A DNA stretch of 64,000 bases from the NCBI RefSeq assembly GCF_014649035.1, contig NZ_BMSG01000020.1, forward strand, positions 1-64,000, given 5' to 3'. The notes below the pieces were generated by a model. That model saw nothing but the letters and a program-made list of their open reading frames with translations, had not been told where the DNA came from and searched no databases. Made by a program: the position numbers and the translations under genes. The DNA comes from Streptomyces sindenensis. GTDB lineage: Bacteria; Actinomycetota; Actinomycetes; Streptomycetales; Streptomycetaceae. Positions 17,258-25,255 of this stretch are shown one piece after another. Within the stretch, counting starts at the first letter, position 1. Each line of letters starts with the position of its first letter.

Positions 17258-17886
17258 TGACCGCCCGCATCGACCACCTGGTCACCTCCGGCACCTTCGC
17301 CCTCGACGGCGGCGAGTGGGATGTCGACAACAACGTCTGGATCGTCGGCGACGACACCGAGGCGATCGTCATCGACGCCGCCCACGACGCCGCCGCCATC
17401 GAGACCGCGCTCGCCGGCCGTACGCTGCGCGCCATCGTCTGCACCCACGCGCACAACGACCACATCGACGCCGCCCCGGCCCTCGCGGAAGCCACCGGCG
17501 CCCCGGTCCTGCTCCACCCGGACGACCTCCCGCTCTGGCAGCAGACCCACCCGGACCGCGCCCCCGACGGCACCCTCACCGACGGCCAGGAAATCACCGT
17601 GGCCGACACCACGCTGACGGTCCTGCACACCCCGGGCCACGCCCCCGGCGCGGTCTGCCTGTACGCCCCGGAGCTGGGCACCGTCTTCACCGGCGACACC
17701 CTCTTCCAGGGCGGGCCCGGCGCCACCGGCCGGTCCTTCTCGTCGTTCCCCACGATCATCGACTCGATCCGGGACCGGCTGCTCACCCTCCCCGGCGACA
17801 CGGCGGTCCGCACCGGCCACGGCGACCCCACCACCATCGGCGCGGAGGCCCCGCAGCTCGACGAGTGGGTCAAGCGCGGCCACTGA
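17257..17886 (+). CDS. Metallo-beta-lactamase-fold hydrolase coupled to the mycothiol formaldehyde dehydrogenase
   Basis: A 209-residue glyoxalase II-like hydrolase. The metal-binding motif THAHNDH is at about residues 68-74, with further ligands in HTPGHAPG, TGDTLF and RTGHGDP, so both metal sites look intact. ATG overlaps the upstream TGA as TGATG, giving obligatory translational coupling. The same two-gene pair occurs in mycobacteria (Rv2259-Rv2260, from memory). I infer that it hydrolyses the thioester product, S-formylmycothiol, to formate and mycothiol; this is not proven by sequence alone. Confidence 0.85.
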   Translation: MTARIDHLVTSGTFALDGGEWDVDNNVWIVGDDTEAIVIDAAHDAAAIETALAGRTLRAIVCTHAHNDHIDAAPALAEATGAPVLLHPDDLPLWQQTHPDRAPDGTLTDGQEITVADTTLTVLHTPGHAPGAVCLYAPELGTVFTGDTLFQGGPGATGRSFSSFPTIIDSIRDRLLTLPGDTAVRTGHGDPTTIGAEAPQLDEWVKRGH

Positions 17887-17898
17887 CCGCCGGGTACG

Positions 17899-18837
17899 TC
17901 ACCCCTCCGGCCAGGCGGAGAGCCGCAGCGCACTCGCGAAGCGACGCGGCTCCCCGCCGACCGGATCGGTGAACTCCAATACCCGCGCCAGCAGTTGCAG
18001 GGGCCGGTCGCCATCCTCGGCCGCCTCGTCCGGCTCCACCACCGGATACAGCGGATCGTGGACGATCGGCAGCCCCAGGGCGTTCATATGGACCCGCAGC
18101 TGATGCGTCCGCCCGGTGGCGGGCACCAGCCGGTAGCGTCCCAGCGCACCCCGGTGTTCCACCAGCTCCACGTAACTCTCGCTGTTCGCCTCGCCCGGCT
18201 CCTCCCGGGCGGCGAGCACCCCGCGATCCTTGACGATCCGGCTGCGTACGGTCCGGGGGAGTGCCACGCCGGGGTCGTACGGGGCCACCGCCTCGTACTC
18301 CTTCCGCACCCGCCGGTCCCGGAACAGCGTCTGGTACGCCCCCCGGTCCTGAGGCCGCACCACGAACAGCACCAGCCCCGCCGTCAGCCGGTCCAGCCGG
18401 TGCGCGGGCTGAAGGGCGGGCAGATCCAGCTCCCGCCGCAGCCGGGCCACGGCGGTCTCGGTGATGTGCCGCCCCCGGGGCGTCGTCGCCAGGAAGTGCG
18501 GTTTGTCCGCGACCACGATCCGCTCGTCCCGGTACACCACCCCGACCGGGAAGGGCACCGGCACCTCGGCCGCGAAGTCCCGGTGGAACCAGAGATACCG
18601 CCCGGCGGCGTACGGCTCCGAGCCCCGCACGGCGGCTCCGTCGGCCCCCACGAACCGCCCGGCGTCCAGCATTCCGGCCACCCGGTCCGCCCCGATCGCC
18701 CCACCGAAGCGGTCGGCCAGATGCTCCCCGACGGACGCCCACCGCCCCTCGGGGTCCTCCGGAAGCCGCACCCGCACGGCATCGATCCCGTCCCGCTGGG
18801 GAAGAGGGGAGACGGGTGGCTTCCTGCGGCCCCGCAT
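17899..18837 (-). CDS. RluA-family pseudouridine synthase
   Basis: A 312-residue RNA-modifying enzyme. The catalytic Asp lies in HRLDRLTAG near residue 165. VVYRDERIVVADKPHFLAT and the C-terminal GRTHQLRVHMNALGLPIVHDPLYP are the other RluA motifs. An N-terminal extension of about 95 residues lacks an obvious S4 domain. The start at MRGRRKPP has GGAGAGG upstream. Target RNA is not deducible. It is convergent with the mycothiol gene pair and downstream of tRNA-Leu on the same strand, but separated by a terminator. Confidence 0.9.
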   Translation of the reverse strand: MRGRRKPPVSPLPQRDGIDAVRVRLPEDPEGRWASVGEHLADRFGGAIGADRVAGMLDAGRFVGADGAAVRGSEPYAAGRYLWFHRDFAAEVPVPFPVGVVYRDERIVVADKPHFLATTPRGRHITETAVARLRRELDLPALQPAHRLDRLTAGLVLFVVRPQDRGAYQTLFRDRRVRKEYEAVAPYDPGVALPRTVRSRIVKDRGVLAAREEPGEANSESYVELVEHRGALGRYRLVPATGRTHQLRVHMNALGLPIVHDPLYPVVEPDEAAEDGDRPLQLLARVLEFTDPVGGEPRRFASALRLSAWPEG

Positions 18838-18869
18838 TGCCGCCCCTCTCCGTGATCGCCCGGTGACGC

Positions 18870-18895
18870 AAAAGAGCCCCACCGAAGTGGGGCTC
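18870..18895 (-). terminator. Intrinsic terminator of tRNA-Leu
   Basis: A 9-bp GC stem with a CGAA tetraloop immediately follows the tRNA on the minus strand and ends in four T residues. One of the few T-tract terminators in the window. Confidence 0.85.
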
Positions 18896-18899
18896 CTGC

Positions 18900-18987
18900 T
18901 GGTGTCCGAGGGGGGACTTGAACCCCCACGCCCGATAAAGGGCACTAGCACCTCAAGCTAGCGCGTCTGCCATTCCGCCACCCGGAC
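18900..18987 (-). tRNA. tRNA-Leu(GAG)
   Basis: The minus strand folds into a type II tRNA with a long variable arm, as expected for Leu. Acceptor GTCCGGG pairs with CTCGGAC including one G-T pair, and the discriminator A and CCA are encoded. The anticodon loop TTGAGGT gives anticodon GAG (plus-strand CTC at 18952-18954). The T arm contains GGTTCAAGTCC. It reads CTC and CTT, CTC being one of the commonest Leu codons here. Confidence 0.95.
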
Positions 18988-19169
18988 AAGGTGTCTGTCT
19001 CGCGGGCCGTGCCCGTTCCGACGTGGAAAACCATAGCAAACATTTGAGGGTGCTCGATCACGCCCCGATGGCGGTGAACGGTGCGTGACGGGGGTGTGCG
19101 GCCTTGGGCGTACGCCGCGGGCGCGGGAGGATGAGAAGGAGCACCACAGCGACAGTGGAGGGAACCAGC

Positions 19170-20501
19170 GTGAGCGAGAGCAGCACGGGCAAGGCCGGCA
19201 CCGGCAAGGCCGAGCAGGAGGTCGTCGACCTCTGTCGGGACCTGATCCGGATCGACACCAGCAACTACGGCGACCACTCGGGCCCCGGTGAGCGGCTCGC
19301 CGCCGAGTACGTCGCGGAGAAGCTCGCGGAGGTCGGCCTGGAGCCGCAGATCTTCGAGTCGCACAAGGGGCGGGCCTCCACCGTCGCCCGGATCGAGGGC
19401 GAGGACCCCTCCCGCCCGGCGCTCCTCATCCACGGGCACACCGATGTCGTCCCGGCCAACGCGGCGGACTGGACGCACGACCCGTTCTCCGGGGAGATCG
19501 CGGACGGCTGTGTCTGGGGCCGGGGCGCGGTCGACATGAAGGACATGGACGCGATGACCCTCGCGGTCGTCCGGGAGCGGATGCGCAGCGGCCGCAAGCC
19601 CCCGCGCGACATCGTGCTCGCCTTCCTGGCCGACGAGGAGGCGGGCGGCACGTACGGGGCCCGCTATCTCGTGGACAACCACCCGGGCCTCTTCGAGGGC
19701 GTCACCGAGGCGATCAGCGAGGTCGGCGGCTTCTCCTTCACCGTCAACGAGAACCTGCGTCTGTATCTGGTGGAGACCGCCCAGAAGGGCATGCACTGGA
19801 TGAAGCTGACCGTGGACGGCACCGCCGGACACGGCTCGATGATCCACCGGGACAACGCCATCACCGAGCTGTCCGAGGCGGTCGGCCGGCTGGGCCGGCA
19901 CAAGTTCCCGGTGCGGGTCACCAAGACCCTGCGGCACTTCCTGGACGAGCTCTCGGACGCGCTCGGCACCGAGCTGGACCCGGAGAACATGGACGAGACG
20001 CTCGCCAAGCTCGGCGGCATCGCCAAGCTCATCGGCGCCTCCCTCCAGAACACCGCCAACCCCACCCAGCTCGGCGCCGGCTACAAGGTCAACGTCATCC
20101 CGGGCCAGGCGACCGCCCATGTCGACGGCCGGTATCTGCCGGGGTACGAGGAGGAGTTCCTCGCCGACCTGGACCGGATCCTCGGCCCCAACGTCCGGCG
20201 CGAGGACGTGCACGCGGACAAGGCCCTGGAGACCACGTTCGACGGGGCGCTGGTCGACGCCATGCAGACCGCGCTGGTCGCCGAGGACCCGATCGCCCGG
20301 GCCGTGCCGTACATGCTCTCGGCCGGCACCGACGCCAAGTCCTTCGACGACCTGGGCATCCGGGGCTTCGGCTTCGCCCCGCTGAAGCTGCCGCCGGAGC
20401 TGGACTTCGCCGGGATGTTCCACGGCGTCGACGAGCGGGTCCCGGTCGACGGGCTCCAGTTCGGCGTGCGGGTGCTCGACCGCTTCATCGACCACTCCTG
20501 A
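19170..20501 (+). CDS. M20/M25/M40-family metallopeptidase
   Basis: A 443-residue dizinc peptidase or amidohydrolase of the ArgE/DapE/CPG2 type. First metal motif LLIHGHTDVVPA, then WGRGAVDMKDMDAM, and the catalytic Glu pair in FLADEEAGG are intact. The dimerisation (lid) domain occupies the middle third, including the GTAGHGSMIHRDNAI strand. The start is GTG with GGAGGGA upstream; sequence before it lacks homology. Substrate unknown. It is separated from the chaplin genes by a 164-nt promoter region. Confidence 0.92.
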   Translation: MSESSTGKAGTGKAEQEVVDLCRDLIRIDTSNYGDHSGPGERLAAEYVAEKLAEVGLEPQIFESHKGRASTVARIEGEDPSRPALLIHGHTDVVPANAADWTHDPFSGEIADGCVWGRGAVDMKDMDAMTLAVVRERMRSGRKPPRDIVLAFLADEEAGGTYGARYLVDNHPGLFEGVTEAISEVGGFSFTVNENLRLYLVETAQKGMHWMKLTVDGTAGHGSMIHRDNAITELSEAVGRLGRHKFPVRVTKTLRHFLDELSDALGTELDPENMDETLAKLGGIAKLIGASLQNTANPTQLGAGYKVNVIPGQATAHVDGRYLPGYEEEFLADLDRILGPNVRREDVHADKALETTFDGALVDAMQTALVAEDPIARAVPYMLSAGTDAKSFDDLGIRGFGFAPLKLPPELDFAGMFHGVDERVPVDGLQFGVRVLDRFIDHS

Positions 20502-20665
20502 CCGGTCCATGACCGATTCATCATCGGGTCACCGCTGATTCGGTCACCCGTGCGGACATGTCCGAACGGGTGAAACGAGCTGTTTACACGTAGCCCCGCG
20601 AATTCCCCCTCGTTACAAGGTTTGCGGTCCGCGGCTGGGACCGCATTTTCCAACTAGGAGGAATC

Positions 20666-20899
20666 ATGATCAAGAAGGTCGTCGCAGTTGCGGCTGCCAC
20701 CGGTGGACTCGTTCTCGCGGGTGCGGGCATGGCTTCCGCCGACGCGGGCGCCCAGGGTGCGGCCATCGGCAGCCCCGGCGTGCTCTCCGGCAACGTCGTC
20801 CAGGTTCCGGTCCACGTGCCGGTCAACGTGTGCGGCAACACGGTCTCCGTGATCGGTCTGCTGAACCCCGCCTTCGGCAACACCTGCGTCAACGCCTGA
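20666..20899 (+). CDS. chpH: Short chaplin ChpH
   Basis: A 77-residue secreted hydrophobic protein. The signal peptide ends near ASA-25. The single chaplin domain follows, GSPGVLSGNVVQVPVHVPVN to the end, with the two conserved Cys residues C56 and C74 that form an intramolecular disulfide. Chaplins assemble into amyloid-like fibrils that coat aerial hyphae and lower surface tension. Length and the adjacent long chaplin gene match S. coelicolor chpH next to chpC. A very strong AGGAGGA ribosome site suggests high expression. The 164-nt leader/promoter contains a perfect CGGACATGTCCG palindrome at 20553-20564. Confidence 0.96.
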   Translation: MIKKVVAVAAATGGLVLAGAGMASADAGAQGAAIGSPGVLSGNVVQVPVHVPVNVCGNTVSVIGLLNPAFGNTCVNA

Positions 20900-20935
20900 T
20901 CGTTGAACGTCAACCCGTAAGGGTTTGAGCTCGAC

Positions 20936-20970
20936 CGGTCCCGGAGTGCACCCCATGCACTCCGGGACCG
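20936..20970 (+). terminator. chpH terminator hairpin
   Basis: A perfect 15-bp stem (CGGTCCCGGAGTGCA) with a 5-base loop, 36 nt after chpH. It should separate chpH from chpC, so the two chaplins have independent transcripts or partial readthrough. Confidence 0.85.
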
Positions 20971-21039
20971 TTCGGCATTCGGCTCCCGCACGGTCATGTC
21001 CGGGGGTATTTCGGAAGCCAGAAGGCAGGAAACGAACCT

Positions 21040-21852
21040 ATGCGACAGGTCACTCGTAAAGGCCTGATCACCATGGCGGCTGCGGGCGGAGTGCTCGCGC
21101 TGAGCGGTGGATACGCCCACGCCGACTCCGGAGCGGCGAGCACCGCCTCCGGCTCGCCGGGCGTGCTGTCCGGCAACTCGGTCCAGGTGCCGATCGAGAT
21201 CCCCGTCAACGTCTGCGGAAACTCCGTCAGCGTCGGCGGACTGCTCAACCCGGCCAGTGGAAACGACTGCGGAAACGGATCAGCAGGATCCGACCGGTCC
21301 GCGCACTCCGACCGATCGGCGTCCGACCGGTCCGGCGGCGCCCAGGACCGCTCGGTCCCCGGCGGCTCCGGGAACGGCGCCCAGGCCGGTGACACCACGG
21401 CCTCGGACCGTACCTCCGAGCCCGGCACGGGCCGTCACCGGGCCCCGGGCGGCGGCGCCACCGCCGAAGGGACCGCCCAGGGCTCGCCCGGCATCCTCTC
21501 CGGCAACTCGGTCCAGGCGCCGATCGACATCCCCGTGAACCTCTGCGGGAACAGCGTCACCATCGGCGGACTGCTGAACCCCGTCTTCGGCAACAGCTGC
21601 TCCAACGACGCCGAGGTTCCGCCCCCGCCGCCCGAGCAGCCGGAGAAGCCCCCGGTCACGCCCGAGAAGCCGGTCGACCCGCCGGTCAGCCAGCCGCCCG
21701 AGCCGAACGCCCCCGAGACCCGGAACGTTCCCCGCGAGCAGCTCGCACAGACCGGTGGTGACGGACTCGAACTGCTCATCCCGGCCAGCGCCGGACTGCT
21801 GCTCGCCGGCGCCGGATCGGTGCTCTACCGCCGCTCGCGCAGCGCCGCCTGA
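21040..21852 (+). CDS. chpC: Long, sortase-anchored chaplin ChpC
   Basis: A 270-residue cell-wall-anchored chaplin. Signal peptide to about residue 28; chaplin domain 1 at 38-77 (C59, C77); a Ser/Asp/Arg/Gly-rich linker; chaplin domain 2 at 148-187 (C169, C187); a Pro-rich stalk 194-225; then the sorting signal LAQTG at 235-239, a hydrophobic span and an Arg-rich tail. LAxTG is the class E sortase motif used by Streptomyces. The protein should display two chaplin domains on the cell wall to seed the fibril layer. Synteny with chpH supports chpC over other long chaplins. The linker repeats the tripeptide DRS several times. Confidence 0.96.
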   Translation: MRQVTRKGLITMAAAGGVLALSGGYAHADSGAASTASGSPGVLSGNSVQVPIEIPVNVCGNSVSVGGLLNPASGNDCGNGSAGSDRSAHSDRSASDRSGGAQDRSVPGGSGNGAQAGDTTASDRTSEPGTGRHRAPGGGATAEGTAQGSPGILSGNSVQAPIDIPVNLCGNSVTIGGLLNPVFGNSCSNDAEVPPPPPEQPEKPPVTPEKPVDPPVSQPPEPNAPETRNVPREQLAQTGGDGLELLIPASAGLLLAGAGSVLYRRSRSAA

Positions 21853-21888
21853 TCCTGGCGCGCCCAGCACGGCTCCCCCCACGCAAGA

Positions 21889-21918
21889 GAGCGGGCCCCG
21901 CCACCGCGGGGCCCGCTC
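21889..21918. terminator. Bidirectional hairpin after chpC
   Basis: A perfect 13-bp stem with a 4-base loop between chpC and the convergent DUF5703-type gene. Confidence 0.8.
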
Positions 21919-21922
21919 CGTG

Positions 21923-22111
21923 TCACCAGGTCGCCCGCAGCTGACGGATGATCCGTCGACGCAGCCGCACCCTGCGGCTGCCGTCCCTGCGGAGCGTCAG
22001 GCGGTCCAGCTCCCAGTGTCCGTACTCGGCGTGGTCGGTCAGGAGTCGGGCCGCATCCTTGCGGGAGACCCCGCGCGGCACGTACACGTCGATGAATTCG
22101 TATTCCGGCAT
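21923..22111 (-). CDS. Small DUF5703-like protein
   Basis: A 62-residue basic protein, MPEYEFIDVYVPRGVSRKDA at its start, with an Arg-rich C-terminal half. It matches a small actinobacterial family of unknown function (DUF5703, from memory). It is divergent from the next gene with only 47 nt between start codons, and convergent with chpC. No membrane span and no metal motif. Confidence 0.75.
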   Translation of the reverse strand: MPEYEFIDVYVPRGVSRKDAARLLTDHAEYGHWELDRLTLRRDGSRRVRLRRRIIRQLRATW

Positions 22112-22145
22112 CGCATCTATTGTGCGGGCAGAGCCCCGCTACGGA

Positions 22146-22151
22146 TAGCGT
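22146..22151 (+). promoter_or_regulatory. -10 box for leaderless hypothetical-protein mRNA
   Basis: TAGCGT ends 7 nt before the ATG at 22159 and no Shine-Dalgarno sequence is present. Confidence 0.5.
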
Positions 22152-22158
22152 CTGCACT

Positions 22159-22821
22159 ATGTCTGATGCTGCGCAGCCCACCGCTGCCGAGGTACGTGCC
22201 GCCGCCGAAGCGGTCAAAGCCGCGATCGACCGTCACCTCGACGCGGTCGAACGCCGTACCGGGGACGACGACCCCGCCGTCTACGACGCGTTCAACGCCC
22301 TGGCCGCTGCCGCCGAGGTCTACGACGAACTCCTCTACGACCGCTACGACGAAGTCACCCCCTTCGAGATCCCCGGCGCGGACGACTCCCTGCCGCCCTA
22401 CGCCGGTCCCGCGGAGCCCAGCGCGCTCAGTGTCCTGATCCGCCGCGACTACGTGGTCGCGGAGCCACCGCGCCTCCTCGCCCAGGCCCAGCGCCTCGCC
22501 GACGTCGACGCCGGTCCGGGCGCCGAGGACACGACCCCGGTCGTCGGCACCAGCGTCCACGCCGCGCTCGGTGTGCTCTTCGGCGAGTACGAACCGGACG
22601 AGATCGCCTCCCGGCACAAGGAGTTCGGCCTGGAGGAGGGGGACTCCACCCTCTGGGTCTCGGCCGGGGAAGCGGCACCGGAGCCGGGGGAGTGGCTCGG
22701 CGCCCCCTTCGAGGACGCCGACCCCGCACGGGTGGTCTGCCGTTTCGACGTCAGCGCGGTCTTCGACGAGGAGGACGACGCGGACGAGGACTTCGCCGGT
22801 CCGGCGGTGAGCGGTTCCTGA
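22159..22821 (+). CDS. Conserved hypothetical acidic protein
   Basis: A 220-residue soluble, strongly acidic protein that I do not recognise. The N-terminal third is helical (VRAAAEAVKAAIDRHLDAVERRTG, then YDAFNALAAAAEVYDELLYD). The C-terminal end is a run of Asp and Glu (FDEEDDADEDF). The start at MSDAAQP fits the leaderless promoter. It ends at the strongest hairpin in the window. Orthologues appear to be confined to actinobacteria, from memory; no function assigned. Confidence 0.82.
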   Translation: MSDAAQPTAAEVRAAAEAVKAAIDRHLDAVERRTGDDDPAVYDAFNALAAAAEVYDELLYDRYDEVTPFEIPGADDSLPPYAGPAEPSALSVLIRRDYVVAEPPRLLAQAQRLADVDAGPGAEDTTPVVGTSVHAALGVLFGEYEPDEIASRHKEFGLEEGDSTLWVSAGEAAPEPGEWLGAPFEDADPARVVCRFDVSAVFDEEDDADEDFAGPAVSGS

Positions 22822-22846
22822 TCCTTCTCCTTCACCGCTTTCCGCA

Positions 22847-22903
22847 CCGGACGTGACGGTGGGCCCCGGCGCGCATCGCGCCGGGGCCCACCGTCACGTC
22901 CGG
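22847..22903. terminator. 26-bp perfect-stem bidirectional terminator
   Basis: A perfect 26-bp inverted repeat with a GCATC loop, between the acidic hypothetical gene and the convergent RecD-like gene. It is the longest uninterrupted stem I found in the window. Confidence 0.9.
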
Positions 22904-22915
22904 GCCGTGGGCCTC

Positions 22916-25255
22916 CTAAGAAGCCGCGTCCGGGGTCGGGAGCGCCTCCAGCAGCGGGCGCAGCCGCGTCGTCCGCTCCTGGGCAGGGACCTCGGCCACC
23001 GCGCGGGGGAGCGCCTGGTCCACCCCGTGCACCACGGACAGATGCCGCTCGCCCCGGCCGAACGCGGTGTACACCCACGGCCGGCTCAGCCCCTGGGCGG
23101 CGTCGCCCGGCAGCACGACCACCGCGGCGGGCCAGCGCATCCCGGCCGCCTGGTGGGCGCTGAGGGCCCAGCCGTGCCGCACCGACGACTCCACCCGTTC
23201 CTGCGGTACGACGACGGGGACGCCCCCGCAGTCCAGATGCAGCCCCTCGGCGTCGGCCGAGCGCACCACTCCGGGCACCGCACGGCCGGGCGCGGGCACA
23301 TGGACCACCCGGTCGCCCGGGTCGAAACCGCCGAACCGGCCCGGCCCCGGGTTGAGCCGCTGCTTCAGCGCCTCGTTCAGCGCCCTGGTCCCGGCGGCCC
23401 CGCCGTGGCCCACCGTGATCACCTGGGTCGCGTCGGCGGGGATGGAGAAGGCCCGGGGCACCGAGTCCGCGACCAGCTGCACGGTGCGGTGGACGGCCTC
23501 GCCCGCGTCCCGGACGGGGACGATCACCACCTCCTTGCCCGGCGCGTCGACCTGGTTCAGCTCACCGATGCCGATGCCGGAGACCAGCTCGCCGATCGGC
23601 CCGGGGTCCGGGGTGCGGGAGACGACCTGCGGGCAGGTGCGGGCGGCCAGCACATCGGCGAACACCCGCCCGGCGCCGGCCGAGCCCAGCACGCCCGGGT
23701 CACCGCTCAGCACCAGCCGGGAGCCGTCGGCCAGCGCCTCGACGAGGACCGCCGCGCCCTCCACGTCCAGCTGCGGGGCGTCCAGCACGACCAGCAGGTC
23801 CAGGGCGAGCGCCCCGTCCTCGTCCCGGCCGGGCCCCTGGGCGCCGGACAGCAGACCGGCCAGCGTGACCGCCGTGTCCGGGTCGCCGGTGGCCGCCGCG
23901 AGCCGCCGCCGCCCGTCCTCGCTGTGGGTCGCGCCGACGGCCCGCAGTCCCAGGCCCCGCGCCGCGGCGATCAGCGCCGCGGGCTCGGCCCGTGCGGCCT
24001 CACCGCCGCTGTGCGCGACCAGCCCGGCGGCGGCGGTCGTACGGATCAGCTCGGCGGCCGACGGGCTCGGGGCGGCGGCAGCGGCCTCCGCCCAGTCGGC
24101 GGCCTTCTCGCAGGCGTTGACCAGCCGGGCCAGGCCGTCGGCGAGACTCTCCTCGGCCAGGGCGTAGCGGTCGAGGCCCAGCAGGATGCGGACCGGCTCC
24201 CGGGGCGTATCGGCGTCCGGTGCGAGGCCGCCCTCATCCGCCGTTCCGTCCCCCTCCGGCTCCTCGTCCTCCCCCTCCTGGAAGAGCAGCGCGACGCCTT
24301 CCTCGACGGCCTCGCGCACCGCCGCGTCCGGGTCGCTCACCGCACGCTCGGCGAGCGCCGCCCGGACGGCTTCGGCGTCCAGCGCGGTGTGGCCCTGGAG
24401 GGCGGCGCGTTCCAGCACCCAGCCGACCAGGGCCGCCGTCCGGCGGCTGTCGTCCGGGCCGCAGTCGGCGCCCAGCAGGGCCCGGGCGAAGCCGTCGGCC
24501 TGCTCCGGCCGCACCCCTGGCACGGCCAGCAACTGCCAGGGGTCGGTGCGCAGCAGCTCGGCCGCCTGCTCGCCCAGTGCGCCGACGGCCGGGCGGGCCA
24601 GCGCCTCGGGGGCCGCGCCCGCCACGAGCACCGCGCGCACCGCGTCCAGGGCCTCCGGCGAGGCCGGCTGCGGGGCGCGGGCGGGGGCGGCCTGCGGCGC
24701 GGGGGCCCGGGGCGGCGGTGCGGCGGCGGCCGGCGCGGACGGCCGGGGGGCCTGTGCCGGGGCGGGCGACGCGAAGAACGCGGAGCCCGCCTTCTCACCG
24801 CTCTCCACCGCCCGGACGGCCGCGAGCAGATCGGCGGCCGTGCCGCTCAGCCCCGCACCGGCGGCGATGGGCGCGGCCTTCGCCGCCTTGCGCTGCTCGA
24901 TGCGCTCCCGCAGCTCGCGCTGGGCGGCCAGCTCGGCCTGCGCCTCGGAGAGCTCGGGGGCGGGAGACGCGGCGTCGGCGTCGGTGCCCGCGGGGCCGGC
25001 TGCCCCGGCCCCAGCGCTCGGGGAGCCGGCAGCCCCGGACTCGGCCTCATCGGCGGCCCCGGTCCCGGCCCCGTCGCTCGCGAGGTCGGCGGCCTCGTCC
25101 GCGTCGCTCGGGGAGTCGGGGGCCTCGGCCCCGTCGCCCGCGGCCCCGGCGTCCGCCGCGGGCTGCTCGGCCCCGGCCTCGTCCGGCGGGGACACGGCGT
25201 CCTGCGGGGTGTCCGTGCCGCCGGTGCCGGGGGTCTCCCCGGGAAGCGCAGTCAC
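22916..25255 (-). CDS. RecD2-like helix-hairpin-helix protein lacking a P-loop (pseudo-helicase)
   Basis: A 779-residue protein. Residues 1-200 are low-complexity Ala/Pro/Asp-rich; helix-hairpin-helix units lie near 205-300; a RecD-like helicase body follows. Recognisable motifs are GDPGVLGSAGAGRV (518-531, motif III), FDPGDRVV (644-651), AHQAAGMRWPAAVVV (700-714, SH3/motif V region) and YTAFGRGE (729-736, motif VI with R734). Where RecD2 has GPGTGKT this protein has AHSGGEAARAE around 414-424, with no Lys. Walker B is LVVLDAPQ, Ala replacing the catalytic Glu. It should not hydrolyse ATP, so a DNA-binding or scaffold role is more likely. Its start overlaps the aldo/keto reductase stop by 4 nt. 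Confidence 0.85.
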   Translation of the reverse strand: MTALPGETPGTGGTDTPQDAVSPPDEAGAEQPAADAGAAGDGAEAPDSPSDADEAADLASDGAGTGAADEAESGAAGSPSAGAGAAGPAGTDADAASPAPELSEAQAELAAQRELRERIEQRKAAKAAPIAAGAGLSGTAADLLAAVRAVESGEKAGSAFFASPAPAQAPRPSAPAAAAPPPRAPAPQAAPARAPQPASPEALDAVRAVLVAGAAPEALARPAVGALGEQAAELLRTDPWQLLAVPGVRPEQADGFARALLGADCGPDDSRRTAALVGWVLERAALQGHTALDAEAVRAALAERAVSDPDAAVREAVEEGVALLFQEGEDEEPEGDGTADEGGLAPDADTPREPVRILLGLDRYALAEESLADGLARLVNACEKAADWAEAAAAAPSPSAAELIRTTAAAGLVAHSGGEAARAEPAALIAAARGLGLRAVGATHSEDGRRRLAAATGDPDTAVTLAGLLSGAQGPGRDEDGALALDLLVVLDAPQLDVEGAAVLVEALADGSRLVLSGDPGVLGSAGAGRVFADVLAARTCPQVVSRTPDPGPIGELVSGIGIGELNQVDAPGKEVVIVPVRDAGEAVHRTVQLVADSVPRAFSIPADATQVITVGHGGAAGTRALNEALKQRLNPGPGRFGGFDPGDRVVHVPAPGRAVPGVVRSADAEGLHLDCGGVPVVVPQERVESSVRHGWALSAHQAAGMRWPAAVVVLPGDAAQGLSRPWVYTAFGRGERHLSVVHGVDQALPRAVAEVPAQERTTRLRPLLEALPTPDAAS

